64,000 bases of DNA from assembly GCA_022457155.1 (NCBI GenBank), contig JAJGOT010000003.1:1821001-1885000 (forward strand), written 5' to 3'. Positions 10,894 to 18,822 of the stretch are shown one piece after another. Numbering within the stretch: position 1 is the stretch's first letter; every line of letters starts with the position of its first letter. The notes beneath the pieces are model-generated. The model searched no databases and was not told the DNA's origin. It saw nothing but the letters and a program-made list of their open reading frames with translations. A program made the position numbers and the translations under genes. The stretch is from Cladopsammia gracilis. Taxonomy: Eukaryota > Cnidaria > Anthozoa > Scleractinia > Dendrophylliidae.

Positions 10894-11082
10894 TTAAAGC
10901 AGAGTTGTTTGATGGAGGGGTTCATAGCTTGCACACAAACTTGGATGGTGTCGTTGTGAACACTTGAAGCAAGACCTTTCAGGATCACAATCCTTAGCAA
11001 GATGACCCCGTTTGAGACAAACAAAGCAACGTCCATATTTTCTGAGAATTTCTCTTCTTTCTCTTATACCATTAACAACATC
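10894..11082 (-). pseudogene. gag: BEL/Pao gag C-terminus: zinc knuckles
   Basis: CFVCLKRGHLAKDC is a CCHC knuckle and CFKCSQRHHPSLC a second. The upstream part of the same protein is 17 kb away at 28174-28950, separated by Polinton-1. The reading frame crosses cleanly into the flank (11082) and continues in register on the far side, once the duplicated target bases are counted once. Confidence 0.88.
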
Positions 11083-11293
11083 AGTAGTATAGGGGGTTGG
11101 TGATTCGGGACCGCCTCCAAACGCCCGCAAAACCGCTTATTTTTGGAACTCCCGAACACCTTAGTTGCCGTGCCCCCAGGGCTCATTGTATTCACCCTGG
11201 GGGCACGGCAACTAAGGTGTTCGGGAGTTCCAAAAATAAGCGGTTTTGCGGGCATTTGGAGGCGGTCCCGAATACACCAACCCCCTATACTAC
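11083..11293. repeat. Polinton-1 left terminal palindrome
   Basis: The whole 211-base end is self-complementary: outer arm 11083-11181, loop ctcattgtattca (11182-11194), inner arm to 11293, which ends in the complement of the element terminus. Arms contain gaccgcctccaaacgcccgc and aagcggttttgcgggcattt. Mismatches are few. The left and right terminal repeats continue inward for about another hundred bases beyond the palindrome. Confidence 0.9.
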
Positions 11294-11418
11294 ACAGGGC
11301 TTGTGAATGCTGACCCGGCACGAGACCATCCCCAACCACAGCTTGTGAATGCTGGCCCCGGCGCGTTATTGCCAATTGGAGAAACCCCCTTCCGTAGGTA
11401 TATACACACATTGTGACA
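11294..11418. repeat. Inner part of Polinton-1 terminal repeat
   Basis: Begins acagggcttgtgaatgctga and contains two copies of a cttgtgaatgctg(a/g)ccc(g)gcacgaga module. The same module occurs in inverted orientation at 27860-27962 and once more before the nuclease gene (11658-11700). It is followed by caattggagaaa and a TATATA motif at 11399-11404, just upstream of a small reading frame. Confidence 0.7.
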
Positions 11419-11664
11419 ATGAGGAAAGGAAGAAAGTGTTTTATAACACAATCAGCTAAACGAATAAAATTCAACCACTTAAGGCATGGAAGCCTTTGTT
11501 GTCATGGATGTACACATCTAAAATCTGAAGGCTGCAAACACTTTCAACAAACTCTAGATCAAATATCTCCTGCCCCTCTACCCCCACCATCTATTGTACC
11601 GCAATATATAATCGAAGCCGCGCAAAGACTGACCCCACAACAACTTGTGGCACAGTGCTTGTGA
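11419..11664 (+). CDS. Small Cys/His-rich protein, unknown
   Basis: An 81-residue frame starting at an ATG 14 bases after GGTATATACAC, the same promoter spacing as the other genes of the element. Residues 20-40 read RHGSLCCHGCTHLKSEGCKH, a cluster of Cys and His that could bind zinc. The C-terminal half is Pro-rich, then helical (IIEAAQRLTPQQLV). I do not recognise it. Its position inside the element next to the terminal repeat makes it the first + strand gene. No equivalent can be checked in Polinton-2 because that end lies outside the window. Confidence 0.4.
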   Translation: MRKGRKCFITQSAKRIKFNHLRHGSLCCHGCTHLKSEGCKHFQQTLDQISPAPLPPPSIVPQYIIEAAQRLTPQQLVAQCL

Positions 11665-11725
11665 ATGTTGATCCGACATGAGATCACCAATTGGAGAAAT
11701 CATATCCCCGCATATACCAACCCAC

Positions 11726-12832
11726 ATGGCGAACGTGAAAGCTTTCAAGGCCTTCCTTAAATCACGCGAGACTGGCCTGGTTCAAAGGAGCGAAGAATGG
11801 GTTAAAGCCAGACAAAATACAATCGGAGCTTCGGAGATCTCTGCCTTGACCGGGTCTTCGCCATTCGAGAGTCAGTCAAGTCTAATTCGCAAGAAGGTAA
11901 ACCCCATCGACATGAGCAAAAATGTGGCCTGCTCTTGGGGCACATTGTTTGAGTTTCTAGTCCGTGAATACTTTGAGAAGAAACATTCTGTCAAAGTTTT
12001 CGGATATAAGAGCTCTATAAATCTTCCAAAGGGGCACCCTCTTTTTGGAAAGGTTTCTTTCAGCCCAGACGGATATTTCTCACACAAAGACGAGACAATT
12101 GTCTTGTTAGAGTTTAAGTGCCCTTACACCAGAAAGATCGCATACAAAAAAATTCCTAAACAGTATCGTGATCAAATACAAACAGGCCTTGCTCTCAGCG
12201 GTGAGAGAGTTAACAAAGGCTTGTTTGTAGATGCCTATTTCAGAATGTGTTCTTTGAAGCAGCTTGGCCTTAGCCTTGAACATAATTCCTTTCTAAACAA
12301 AGGGGTTGTACACAAAACGAAAAATCCATCAGCACGTGCATGTGGTATTTATCTTCTATCTTCCAAACAAAAAATATTTCCGGGTCAGACAAAATTACTT
12401 GACCTCGGCGCAACAAAATCAACAGCTATGTTTGAAAGAATTATGAAAGGAATTTCATCTGGAGATTTCGTGTGTAGCGGTAATTGGTTTTATATTAGCT
12501 ATGATGAGTATCAGAAACGAAGCGATTTAGATTTTTTGAAGGAAATAAACAGAATGACATTCAGGGAAGCTTGGCCTCCAAACTATTATAAGACAGTTGC
12601 CTTCTTTTCATGGAAGCTCCTTGATATATCAACAATTTGGAAAACAAAACAATTAAATTTCTTAGAAACTATTCACGAACCGATCAACCGGTTTCATGAA
12701 AATTTATCAAAACAAAAACACCTTGACAAAACCATACCTGGTGAAACTTTTGAAGACAACATCGGCGATGATAGTGCTATGTTAGAAGCCTTTCTTATTG
12801 AGAAAGCGGCAACTTTTACTCAAGATCTTTGA
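11726..12832 (+). CDS. YqaJ-type viral recombinase/exonuclease
   Basis: 368 residues from the ATG at 11726, chosen because it follows CATATACCAACCCAC, the same leader as an upstream polymerase ATG. An in-frame ATG at 11678 would add residues encoded by the repeat itself. The protein fits the YqaJ/lambda-exonuclease family of PD-(D/E)xK nucleases: EEWVKARQNTIGASEISALTG at 23-43, SPDG at 113-116 (Asp115), LEFKC at 128-132 (Glu129, Lys131), and the YRDQIQ helix at 147-152. Such enzymes resect DNA ends for single-strand annealing and are common in DNA viruses. The 3' end overlaps by 17 bases the convergent gene at 12816. A truncated homologue is at the window end (63664). Confidence 0.88.
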   Translation: MANVKAFKAFLKSRETGLVQRSEEWVKARQNTIGASEISALTGSSPFESQSSLIRKKVNPIDMSKNVACSWGTLFEFLVREYFEKKHSVKVFGYKSSINLPKGHPLFGKVSFSPDGYFSHKDETIVLLEFKCPYTRKIAYKKIPKQYRDQIQTGLALSGERVNKGLFVDAYFRMCSLKQLGLSLEHNSFLNKGVVHKTKNPSARACGIYLLSSKQKIFPGQTKLLDLGATKSTAMFERIMKGISSGDFVCSGNWFYISYDEYQKRSDLDFLKEINRMTFREAWPPNYYKTVAFFSWKLLDISTIWKTKQLNFLETIHEPINRFHENLSKQKHLDKTIPGETFEDNIGDDSAMLEAFLIEKAATFTQDL

Positions 12833-13469
12833 AAGCATTGTTCCATAAACGGCCGTTTTTAATTATCATATTGTTTGACATCTGCTGCCTTAGGTAATTT
12901 ACAATCGCTCGTTGCGGGTCTTCAAGTGGCGTTGTAATGTTCAGGATTTTGTAGATCACAAACGTATAAGAGATTCTCGGAAGCCGAGCTTCTATAAGTT
13001 TGAAGATACGTTTCGTGTTATCAATTTGGTCGATAGTCAATCCAATCCTTTTGTTAATTCGTGTTAAAGCGTACCCAAACGCATAATACCGTGCCGACTG
13101 CCTTTGTCTTGGTTTGTACAAAATGTTTTGATCTGTATATGCCGGAGCATAATCCTCTAGCACTTCCACACGACCGCATTTTTTGCAATAAAGTTCACAA
13201 GAATCGCTTGATTGTAAAAATGGGCCGTCGCAAGAATAACAAGACAGAAATCTTCGGGCCCAACGTTCACGCTGCAAGTCGTTATAATGTTCTTGTAGAT
13301 ATTGTTTCCCCATCTCTGCCAACCCCATATCTTCGTAGATATGGCAAAGTTTTTCCGGCAGGCGCAAGCGGTGTATTTCTTTCCTATAATCACCACCATA
13401 TAGCGAGCGAAGGATGGCAAAATTGTGTTGTTTGTCAAGTTCCTTGAGCCGTGCGGTGAAGTCAGTCAT
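12816..13469 (-). CDS. Zinc-ribbon protein, VLTF3-like late transcription factor candidate
   Basis: 217 residues, intact in both Polintons. The centre has a zinc ribbon, C77-x2-C80 and C95-x2-C98, followed by a CGRVEVLEDYAPAY segment, then YKPRQRQSARYYAFGYAL and a helical C-terminus with ISYTFVIYKIL. This layout (ribbon, Y-x-R-x2-H/F block, helical tail) recalls the VLTF3 family of late transcription factors of poxviruses and other large DNA viruses. The assignment is by pattern only and distant. If right, the protein would direct RNA polymerase to the element's late promoters. Unlike its neighbours this gene lacks a clean TATATA before its ATG and has TATAATG instead, consistent with a different (earlier) class of expression. 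Confidence 0.5.
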   Translation of the reverse strand: MTDFTARLKELDKQHNFAILRSLYGGDYRKEIHRLRLPEKLCHIYEDMGLAEMGKQYLQEHYNDLQRERWARRFLSCYSCDGPFLQSSDSCELYCKKCGRVEVLEDYAPAYTDQNILYKPRQRQSARYYAFGYALTRINKRIGLTIDQIDNTKRIFKLIEARLPRISYTFVIYKILNITTPLEDPQRAIVNYLRQQMSNNMIIKNGRLWNNAFKDLE

Positions 13470-13627
13470 GCTTAAACATTATAATTATTTTTTCAATTTG
13501 GCGATCGTGACTTCCGGTATTTATTATGTAAAGCCTATATTTAGAAAAATACAACTTTTCGGTTATATTTGCGCATGCGTAGTTCTTTATGAGTTACCAC
13601 ATGTGAAAGCACGGCAATTCGGTCGAA

Positions 13628-13635
13628 TATAAAAG
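13628..13635 (+). promoter_or_regulatory. TATA box of the RNA candidate
   Basis: TATAAAAG within cgaatataaaagacct, oriented toward the conserved RNA segment. It is about 30 bases before the expected RNA start and is conserved exactly at 62845-62852. Confidence 0.5.
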
Positions 13636-13657
13636 ACCTGTTCGCACCATATATTAT

Positions 13658-13968
13658 AGTAAGTCTGTAATTCGGTATAGCTCAGGGAGGTGTGGCTGGC
13701 CCCCACTGAATCCTGCTTACGGCTAATGCGATGTCAGACCAGGGGTAGTGGGGTTGCTGCGTCAGTTAGTGACCCCCTGGTGAACCAGCCCCGGCCCAGC
13801 TGATACAGGGGGGTGCTCGAACAGAGATCTCCTAGGAGAACTCGACCTTGCTCCCAGAGGCTAAATGGGAAACGACAACTCCTTTGTCCGGAGTTAAGTC
13901 CTAGCCTAGGCTAGGCAAAAACGAAACAGCCACCAGAGCACCCCCTGACGAGGGTTTTGTCCCTTTTT
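13658..13968 (+). ncRNA. Conserved structured RNA candidate
   Basis: No reading frame explains this 310-base stretch, yet it is about 97% identical to 62513-62822, more alike than most flanking genes. It has nested pairing: GGCTGG (13694-13699) with CCAGCC (13785-13790); ACCAGGGG (13738-13745) with CCCCTGGT (13774-13781); GGGGGTGCTC (13809-13818) with GAGCACCCCC (13936-13945), enclosing an AACTCC/GGAGTT hairpin (13877-13895) and the palindrome CCTAGCCTAGGCTAGG. It starts with a possible pol III A box (TAGCTCAGGGAGG, 13678-13690), has a B-box-like gtgctcgaac near 13813, and ends at TTTT and TTTTT (13955-13968). A TATA box lies 30 bases upstream. A pol III transcript of the adenovirus VA-RNA kind is one reading; a captured SINE-like RNA is another. 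Confidence 0.55.
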
Positions 13969-13974
13969 GTTATG

Positions 13975-14040
13975 TGTCACGCAATGTCACGCGTGACAGT
14001 CACGCACAATGTCACGTCATGTGTCACGCTTTGTCACGCA
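13975..14040. repeat. GTCACG iteron cluster
   Basis: Six direct copies of gtcacg(c/t) and one inverted copy in 66 bases, between two convergent 3' ends. The same cluster is at 62437-62510 in Polinton-2. Possible protein-binding, origin or terminator function is inference. Confidence 0.75.
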
Positions 14041-14078
14041 ATTGCGTTCTTTTGTTAGATAAAGCGAGAAACCCGAAT

Positions 14079-14759
14079 TTAGTCTTTCAAATCTGACTTG
14101 GACACAGCGGTAAGACGATTGAGTTTTTTTTGAATCTTTTCTTGTTCTTCCTTGCGGATTTCTTTTCTGATCTTGTCAAGATCTGGCGTTTGAGTTTGAG
14201 TTTGTTTGTTTTGTGAGGGTTTTGCTTCACCAGAGCGTATTTCGTTCTTAAGTTCGTAATAGCTCTCAACTTCACGGAGGATTATTTTGAATTCTGACTC
14301 GCTGATACGCTTGTCAGTTAGAGCTTTTGAAACCAGCTCAAAGACAGAGTTTCGTTTTGCAAGGGCGAGTGTGTATATTTTCTCGTGTTTAGTAATTTTT
14401 CTCTGAAGCCGCCTATTAAGCATAGTTAGGCTGGCCGCTGAAAAACCTGTAATAGCTGCCACGCCGGCAATAACCGGGCTGGCGATGAGCCCAACTCCGC
14501 TCAGAGCTGTGGCGATTGTGGCTGTAGACAAGCCTGTTGAAATAAAACCAAAACTTACTGCTGTTCCGTGAACAATTGTATGTGTTCGCTTGTATTTCTT
14601 AGCAACTTGTCTGTAATGATTCGCCTCCGACTCAAGCTCCTTTTGCAAGTCAGAGATTTTTTTGAGTCTGAAGCCTTCACCGTTGGATAAGTCTGGGTAA
14701 AGCGATGGAGTTTCGCTGTATTCAGGAGCTGATGGCAACACGTTAGTCGAGCTCATCAT
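14079..14759 (-). CDS. Membrane protein with coiled-coil flanks, unknown
   Basis: 226 residues, homologous to 61729-62403. A short acidic/Pro N-terminus is followed by a helix (KKISDLQKELESEANHYRQVAKKYKRTH), then a Gly/Ala-rich hydrophobic stretch at about 66-112 (FGFISTGLSTATIATALSG... SPVIAGVAAITGFSAASLT) that forms two membrane segments, then a long charged helical tail ending LTAVSKSDLKD. The start follows TATATATACCCCCTG. I do not know its function; a virion membrane or membrane-active protein is plausible. A decayed, shorter protein of similar layout is at 37014-37462. Confidence 0.75.
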   Translation of the reverse strand: MMSSTNVLPSAPEYSETPSLYPDLSNGEGFRLKKISDLQKELESEANHYRQVAKKYKRTHTIVHGTAVSFGFISTGLSTATIATALSGVGLIASPVIAGVAAITGFSAASLTMLNRRLQRKITKHEKIYTLALAKRNSVFELVSKALTDKRISESEFKIILREVESYYELKNEIRSGEAKPSQNKQTQTQTPDLDKIRKEIRKEEQEKIQKKLNRLTAVSKSDLKD

Positions 14760-14785
14760 CAGGGGGTATATATATAATATATTTT

Positions 14786-15460
14786 TTAATTGATCTCAAG
14801 TTCAAATTCAAGGGGCATGTTATTGAAGTCAAAAAGGGCATTGTGTTCATCCCTTACAGACAGTGTTATGCTGTTTACATAATCACCAGACGAGACGTCA
14901 CGCAAGATGTTCTGCTGCGTTGATTCATAGAAAACTCTCTCATAGGCCTTCCCACGAAGAGCAAATTTAGCCAAAACTGTAGAAGGCTTACCATTAAGTA
15001 GGTTTTGTTCTTTATCGACCAGATCACAGTGGATAAAGTAAGTGCTTGGCGAGTTTAGGCGATTAACATAAAGAGCTTCAATTTCCGTTGCAGCCTTTCC
15101 ATTAAGGCCTAGAAGCTCATTCAAGCTGTTTGTCAAAGAAAAGCTTTCGGTGCCATGGTTTTTTCTAATTATAAATGCATGTGAAGGCGTATTCTTTGAT
15201 ATTCTCAGAGGTTTTTTGTCTTGAAAGGAGTCAAGCAAAATAGTTTGTAGATTATCCAGGTTGTAGTGCCCTGGATCGATTGTTTTACCATGAAACATTT
15301 TTCCTTCAGCCTTGTAGTTAACACCCCCACTTTGTTTCAAATTATGCCACGAATTGAAAATTGAACAAGAGACTAGCCTTATGTAGCTCGGTTTCTGAAG
15401 CGGGTGGTCGAAGTAGATGGTGTGAGGGTTCGAAGGTGCGACGATTGTTAACACAACCAT
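14786..15460 (-). CDS. Penton-like minor capsid protein candidate
   Basis: 224 residues from the ATG at 15460 (the frame extends upstream only through the AT-rich promoter). It opens MVVLTIVAPSNPHTIYF and ends NMPLEFELEIN after a run of beta-strand-like segments (YVNSITLSVRDEHNALFDF). Such a C-terminus, a hydrophobic strand after an R-D-x-x-x-x-x-F-D-F turn, resembles single-jelly-roll penton proteins of Polintons as I know them. Position beside capsid genes supports that. The central part (about residues 37-130) differs completely from its homologue at 61037-61708, while the first 36 and last 90 residues are nearly the same. Confidence 0.6.
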   Translation of the reverse strand: MVVLTIVAPSNPHTIYFDHPLQKPSYIRLVSCSIFNSWHNLKQSGGVNYKAEGKMFHGKTIDPGHYNLDNLQTILLDSFQDKKPLRISKNTPSHAFIIRKNHGTESFSLTNSLNELLGLNGKAATEIEALYVNRLNSPSTYFIHCDLVDKEQNLLNGKPSTVLAKFALRGKAYERVFYESTQQNILRDVSSGDYVNSITLSVRDEHNALFDFNNMPLEFELEIN

Positions 15461-15507
15461 GATTGAATATATATATATATTAAATTTAAATATATATATA
15501 TTCAATC
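15461..15507. promoter_or_regulatory. Shared divergent late-type promoter
   Basis: A 47-base palindromic spacer between two divergent ATGs. Each side reads TTTAAATATATATATATTCAATC-ATG or close to it, so each gene has a TATATA run ending about 8 bases before its start. That leaves almost no 5' leader. Confidence 0.7.
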
Positions 15508-17346
15508 ATGTTTGGCAGACGCCCTGGTGGTTTTAATCCTGGTTCAAATCTCGGTCTAGACATTGGCGGCCACGATTACGGACCTCCGCCCCCGTTTTTT
15601 CCTCGTCCCCAAAATCCCCTCTATCCCCAACAGGGCAGGTATATTAGCAAAAAACAGCCAACACCACCCACAGTAAATCCGCAACTTGCTTGGCTGAGTT
15701 CTCCGGAGGCTGAAAAACTCTCTACAGCCGCCAAGGCTAAGGCTATTTCAGACTTCAAAAGGCGTTTCCCGCACGCTGATATGTCAAGATTTACAACAGA
15801 AGTTTCTTTCGACGAAAAGCACAAAGCCTCAGCAGTAGTTCTTTTCTCAGAGGGGCATGGCTCCTGGGCTATGCCTTCAGACATACCGCACAAGAATTGG
15901 ACACAAGCCCTGAAAGACGCCCTTGGCTTAGAGTATATTGGCGGTTTCCCTTATCAGTTAACGTTAAACCGAAACACACAAAAACCAATCCCTGCTGTTG
16001 ATTTCTCCACCTCAATCGACAAAGACATGATGATTGGCTCTGTCTTGAACGATGAAGCGCAAAAGATCTATGTCACGCCAACTGATTATTTCACAACGAA
16101 ATACAGAAACATTTTCAGAGACACACAAATTTCGTTCACAACCGCGAAATATGGGAGAAAGTGGCTAGGCGGTCCGCATATGAGTTTCTGGCCACAACAA
16201 CTAAACTTCGCCCTGTGGTGTGCAACAACTGGCTGCGGGATCTCGCGTGACCTTCTGTTTGATAAGAACTCTACTCTCTCCCTAACCCCGCAGCTCCGAT
16301 CATTTTACAGGTTTCATGTCTATTTCACAACAAGACGAATACTCTACAAGCTGGGTGGGGAACAGAGCGTGAGTGCTTTGCCAGACGACCCCACATTCAA
16401 CCAGAAAGACAACAAGTTCAACATCGACGCATACAAGAGGATTTGCCAAGAGTTCGGTGTCGACCCCAATTCTGACTTCCGTTTTACATACGGCAAAAAT
16501 CACGGGCTTGGCAATGTGTACATTTGGGTTGCATATGATGGGCCCAGTTCTACTGATTACGACTATCCTGATCCCGATCTAGCCCTGTTTGATGACGAGC
16601 GCGTCACAGACAGAAAAGACCCAAACTATCGAGCAAACGGCATATACTTCGTTCGTAACGACCAGGGCGCTGTTAGTCAGTTCGAGCACTTTGTGCCAAA
16701 TTATGCACAAGGGTTAACACAGCCAGGGCTCGCGCGTATGAATCAGTCAATCGAGGCTTTTGTGTACTGCATCCTGGGTGCACAAGCAAACACTCGCAGC
16801 AGCATCATTGGAAGAGGAGGCCGGGCGTTCGAAACGCAGAGAGTATTCCTCACCCATCTAGAGGAGGCCATAATACTGAACGACATCGCAACAAGCGTAC
16901 AGCGATATCAACTTGCCATCCAAGCAACGAAAGTGCGCTTAGACTTTGCGACAGCGCCCGGAAGTTGGCTCATGCCATCACGCATGATTATCGACACAGA
17001 GAGCGTGGTTGGGTACAACAACAATCTCAAGGAGGCAACGCAAGGTATGAAGCTGGGTGTGAACAACGATGTTAACCTGGGTACAAAAAAAGCCTCCCTT
17101 CGCCACATGGATGGGGGACCAACAAAAATAAACCCACCAAACAGTCATCCATCAAACCCGATACATAAACAGGCCACACAGGCACAGGGTATAGCGCCAA
17201 AAGACCCAAAACCAGCCCCCACTCCACAACCCACACCACAACCCACACCACAGCCCGACTCACAGCCCGACTCACATCACGTAAACAAGGCACTCATTGG
17301 TGTGGGTGCGATTGCTTTAGCAGGCGTTATAGTGTGGTTTAGATAA
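15508..17346 (+). CDS. Large C-terminally anchored virion protein candidate
   Basis: 612 residues, homologous to 59191-61004 and very similar over most of its length. The N-terminus is Gly/Pro/Phe-rich (FGRRPGGFNPGSNLG, then PPPPFFPRP). The main body of about 480 residues has no motif I recognise, though WPQQLNFALWCATTGCGIS and PGSWLMPSRMIIDTESVVGYNN are strikingly conserved. Near the end is a PQPTPQPTPQPDSQ linker, and then one membrane segment (ALIGVGAIALAGVIVWF) at about 594-610. The layout fits a tail-anchored virion protein or spike. It is transcribed divergently from the penton-like gene. Confidence 0.7.
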   Translation: MFGRRPGGFNPGSNLGLDIGGHDYGPPPPFFPRPQNPLYPQQGRYISKKQPTPPTVNPQLAWLSSPEAEKLSTAAKAKAISDFKRRFPHADMSRFTTEVSFDEKHKASAVVLFSEGHGSWAMPSDIPHKNWTQALKDALGLEYIGGFPYQLTLNRNTQKPIPAVDFSTSIDKDMMIGSVLNDEAQKIYVTPTDYFTTKYRNIFRDTQISFTTAKYGRKWLGGPHMSFWPQQLNFALWCATTGCGISRDLLFDKNSTLSLTPQLRSFYRFHVYFTTRRILYKLGGEQSVSALPDDPTFNQKDNKFNIDAYKRICQEFGVDPNSDFRFTYGKNHGLGNVYIWVAYDGPSSTDYDYPDPDLALFDDERVTDRKDPNYRANGIYFVRNDQGAVSQFEHFVPNYAQGLTQPGLARMNQSIEAFVYCILGAQANTRSSIIGRGGRAFETQRVFLTHLEEAIILNDIATSVQRYQLAIQATKVRLDFATAPGSWLMPSRMIIDTESVVGYNNNLKEATQGMKLGVNNDVNLGTKKASLRHMDGGPTKINPPNSHPSNPIHKQATQAQGIAPKDPKPAPTPQPTPQPTPQPDSQPDSHHVNKALIGVGAIALAGVIVWFR

Positions 17347-17355
17347 GCGCAAAGC

Positions 17356-18822
17356 TTATGACTTCGCACGCTTGGTGACCCTTTCAACAAGGAAGGCCAC
17401 CACGGCAAGGATCAGCAGCCAGGCGTGTTCACCCAGAAAGGAGATGACCGACCCAGCAGCTTTGAAGAGAAAACTCACAATTGAGCCAATCAAGCCAGGC
17501 AGGGTGTTGGCTGCCTTTTTGCCAAGCTCTTTAAGTCCATTTCCAATAGCCTTGGTGGCTTTTGCCAGGCCATTTAAGGTGGCGAGTACCACAGCGCTGA
17601 TGGTGATGCCAGCTGCCAGAACAATCGCTTGCAGGGTCCATCCGTATTTCTTGAAGATTTCTCTAACCCGCTCTCTCAAAGACATGCCCCTTTCACGCAC
17701 CTCAATTTCTGTGTTGACCCTTGCTAGCTCTTCTTCACGTTCAGCAACCCGGGCTTCCGCGGCTTCTCTTTCAGAGGGAGAAGTGTTCTCATCCTCTATG
17801 ATGCGCTTGTCTTCAGCGTCCAACCGTTCAAGCTCTTCTTTATGCTGTTTCAGTTCGTCTAGTGGTTTCACAGCGTCCTGTTTTCCTCTAAGCTCCTCTC
17901 GGCGTCTGTCTAATCCCCTACTGTCAAGTTTTAGTTTGTCGATTTGTTTTTTTAGTTTGTCTGCTTGTTGAGCAGCTTTTTGCGCATTGTCCAGTTGTTT
18001 TCGTTTAGCTTGATGCTCAGCTTCAACAGCTCGCTTTTCATTTTTTAGTCTTTGTATTGTCTCCGTATCCAGTGGGCCATGTGCATCTTCCTTCTCTTGA
18101 ATCTGGTCATCAATATCTTTGATTCTATTTCTTTGGGCATCCGTGTCGCGGCGAAGTTTTTGTGCATCCGCATCCCTTTGTTCCATTTGTTGTAGTTCCT
18201 TTTGTTTTGCTTCCAGTTCTTTTTGAGTTGCTTCAAATGCAGCATTTGTCTCATTGAACTCTTCAGTCAAAGACTTTCCGAGAGCAGCTTTGATCTCTTT
18301 GGGAAGAGAAGCGTTGAAAGTCTTTTCGGAATCCCCACGGCTTTTTGTGTAAAGAGGATACCATTTGTCTCTGGTATGATATTTTACCTCGATGATGGCT
18401 CCACCTGATTTTGGTTTCGGCTCGTACCGAAAATTAAGTTGACTTCTGTCTATGCTGGGAAACTCGTTCTGAACCTCCTCAAAGGCCATAACTTCCTTTG
18501 TTAACAATCGCCGGCCTTGAGTATCCCCTGTAATGAAAGAGGTTTCTTCACTGTGGGAGCCTTGTTGTTCTGGGGGCAACCTTGTTCTTGTGGCCATAGG
18601 CACTTGTTCACCAGATGGTGTGGAAGCAGCCCCTGGTTCAAAAGGTTGCGTGGTGTCTTGGTCATGGGTCCATCGACTGAATTCTTGTTTTTCTTCTTCT
18701 GTCATTGGTTTATTCAACCAATTTTCAAGAGCAGCATCAGCATCCTCGTCATCCCCTGTGTCTGGGATGAGAGGGTCTGTGTCAGTTGTCTCGTCAGGTA
18801 TATCATATCCGCCTTCTGCCAT
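17356..18822 (-). CDS. Coiled-coil protein with C-terminal membrane region
   Basis: 488 residues. The first 60 residues are very acidic and a central region of about 80 residues is globular (FPSIDRSQLNFRYEP). A charged coiled coil runs from about 185 to 395 (repeated KELEAKQKELQQ, RRREELRGKQDA type heptads). The last 95 residues are hydrophobic and Gly-rich (YGWTLQAIVLAAGITISAVVLATLNG ... GLIGSIVSFLFKAAGSVISFLGEHAWLLILAVVAFLVER). The C-terminal part is nearly identical in Polinton-2, the N-terminal part is not. I infer a virion protein with a membrane-active tail, but no function is known to me. It ends 10 bases from the stop of the convergent gene at 17346. Confidence 0.75.
   Translation of the reverse strand: MAEGGYDIPDETTDTDPLIPDTGDDEDADAALENWLNKPMTEEEKQEFSRWTHDQDTTQPFEPGAASTPSGEQVPMATRTRLPPEQQGSHSEETSFITGDTQGRRLLTKEVMAFEEVQNEFPSIDRSQLNFRYEPKPKSGGAIIEVKYHTRDKWYPLYTKSRGDSEKTFNASLPKEIKAALGKSLTEEFNETNAAFEATQKELEAKQKELQQMEQRDADAQKLRRDTDAQRNRIKDIDDQIQEKEDAHGPLDTETIQRLKNEKRAVEAEHQAKRKQLDNAQKAAQQADKLKKQIDKLKLDSRGLDRRREELRGKQDAVKPLDELKQHKEELERLDAEDKRIIEDENTSPSEREAAEARVAEREEELARVNTEIEVRERGMSLRERVREIFKKYGWTLQAIVLAAGITISAVVLATLNGLAKATKAIGNGLKELGKKAANTLPGLIGSIVSFLFKAAGSVISFLGEHAWLLILAVVAFLVERVTKRAKS

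Noticed and set aside
13941..13968. CTGACGA near the end of the RNA candidate as a hammerhead core
   Set aside because: No GAAA follows the stem, and the other copy reads CTGACTA, so the core is neither complete nor conserved.
15508..17346. 612-residue protein as the major capsid protein or as an Ulp1/adenain protease
   Set aside because: A better double-jelly-roll candidate is at 18865; the WPQQLNFALWC segment has no matching His/Asp arrangement. Left as an anchored virion protein.
17372..17971. 199-codon plus-strand frame, Ser-rich
   Set aside because: Antisense shadow of the coiled-coil gene at 17356-18822.
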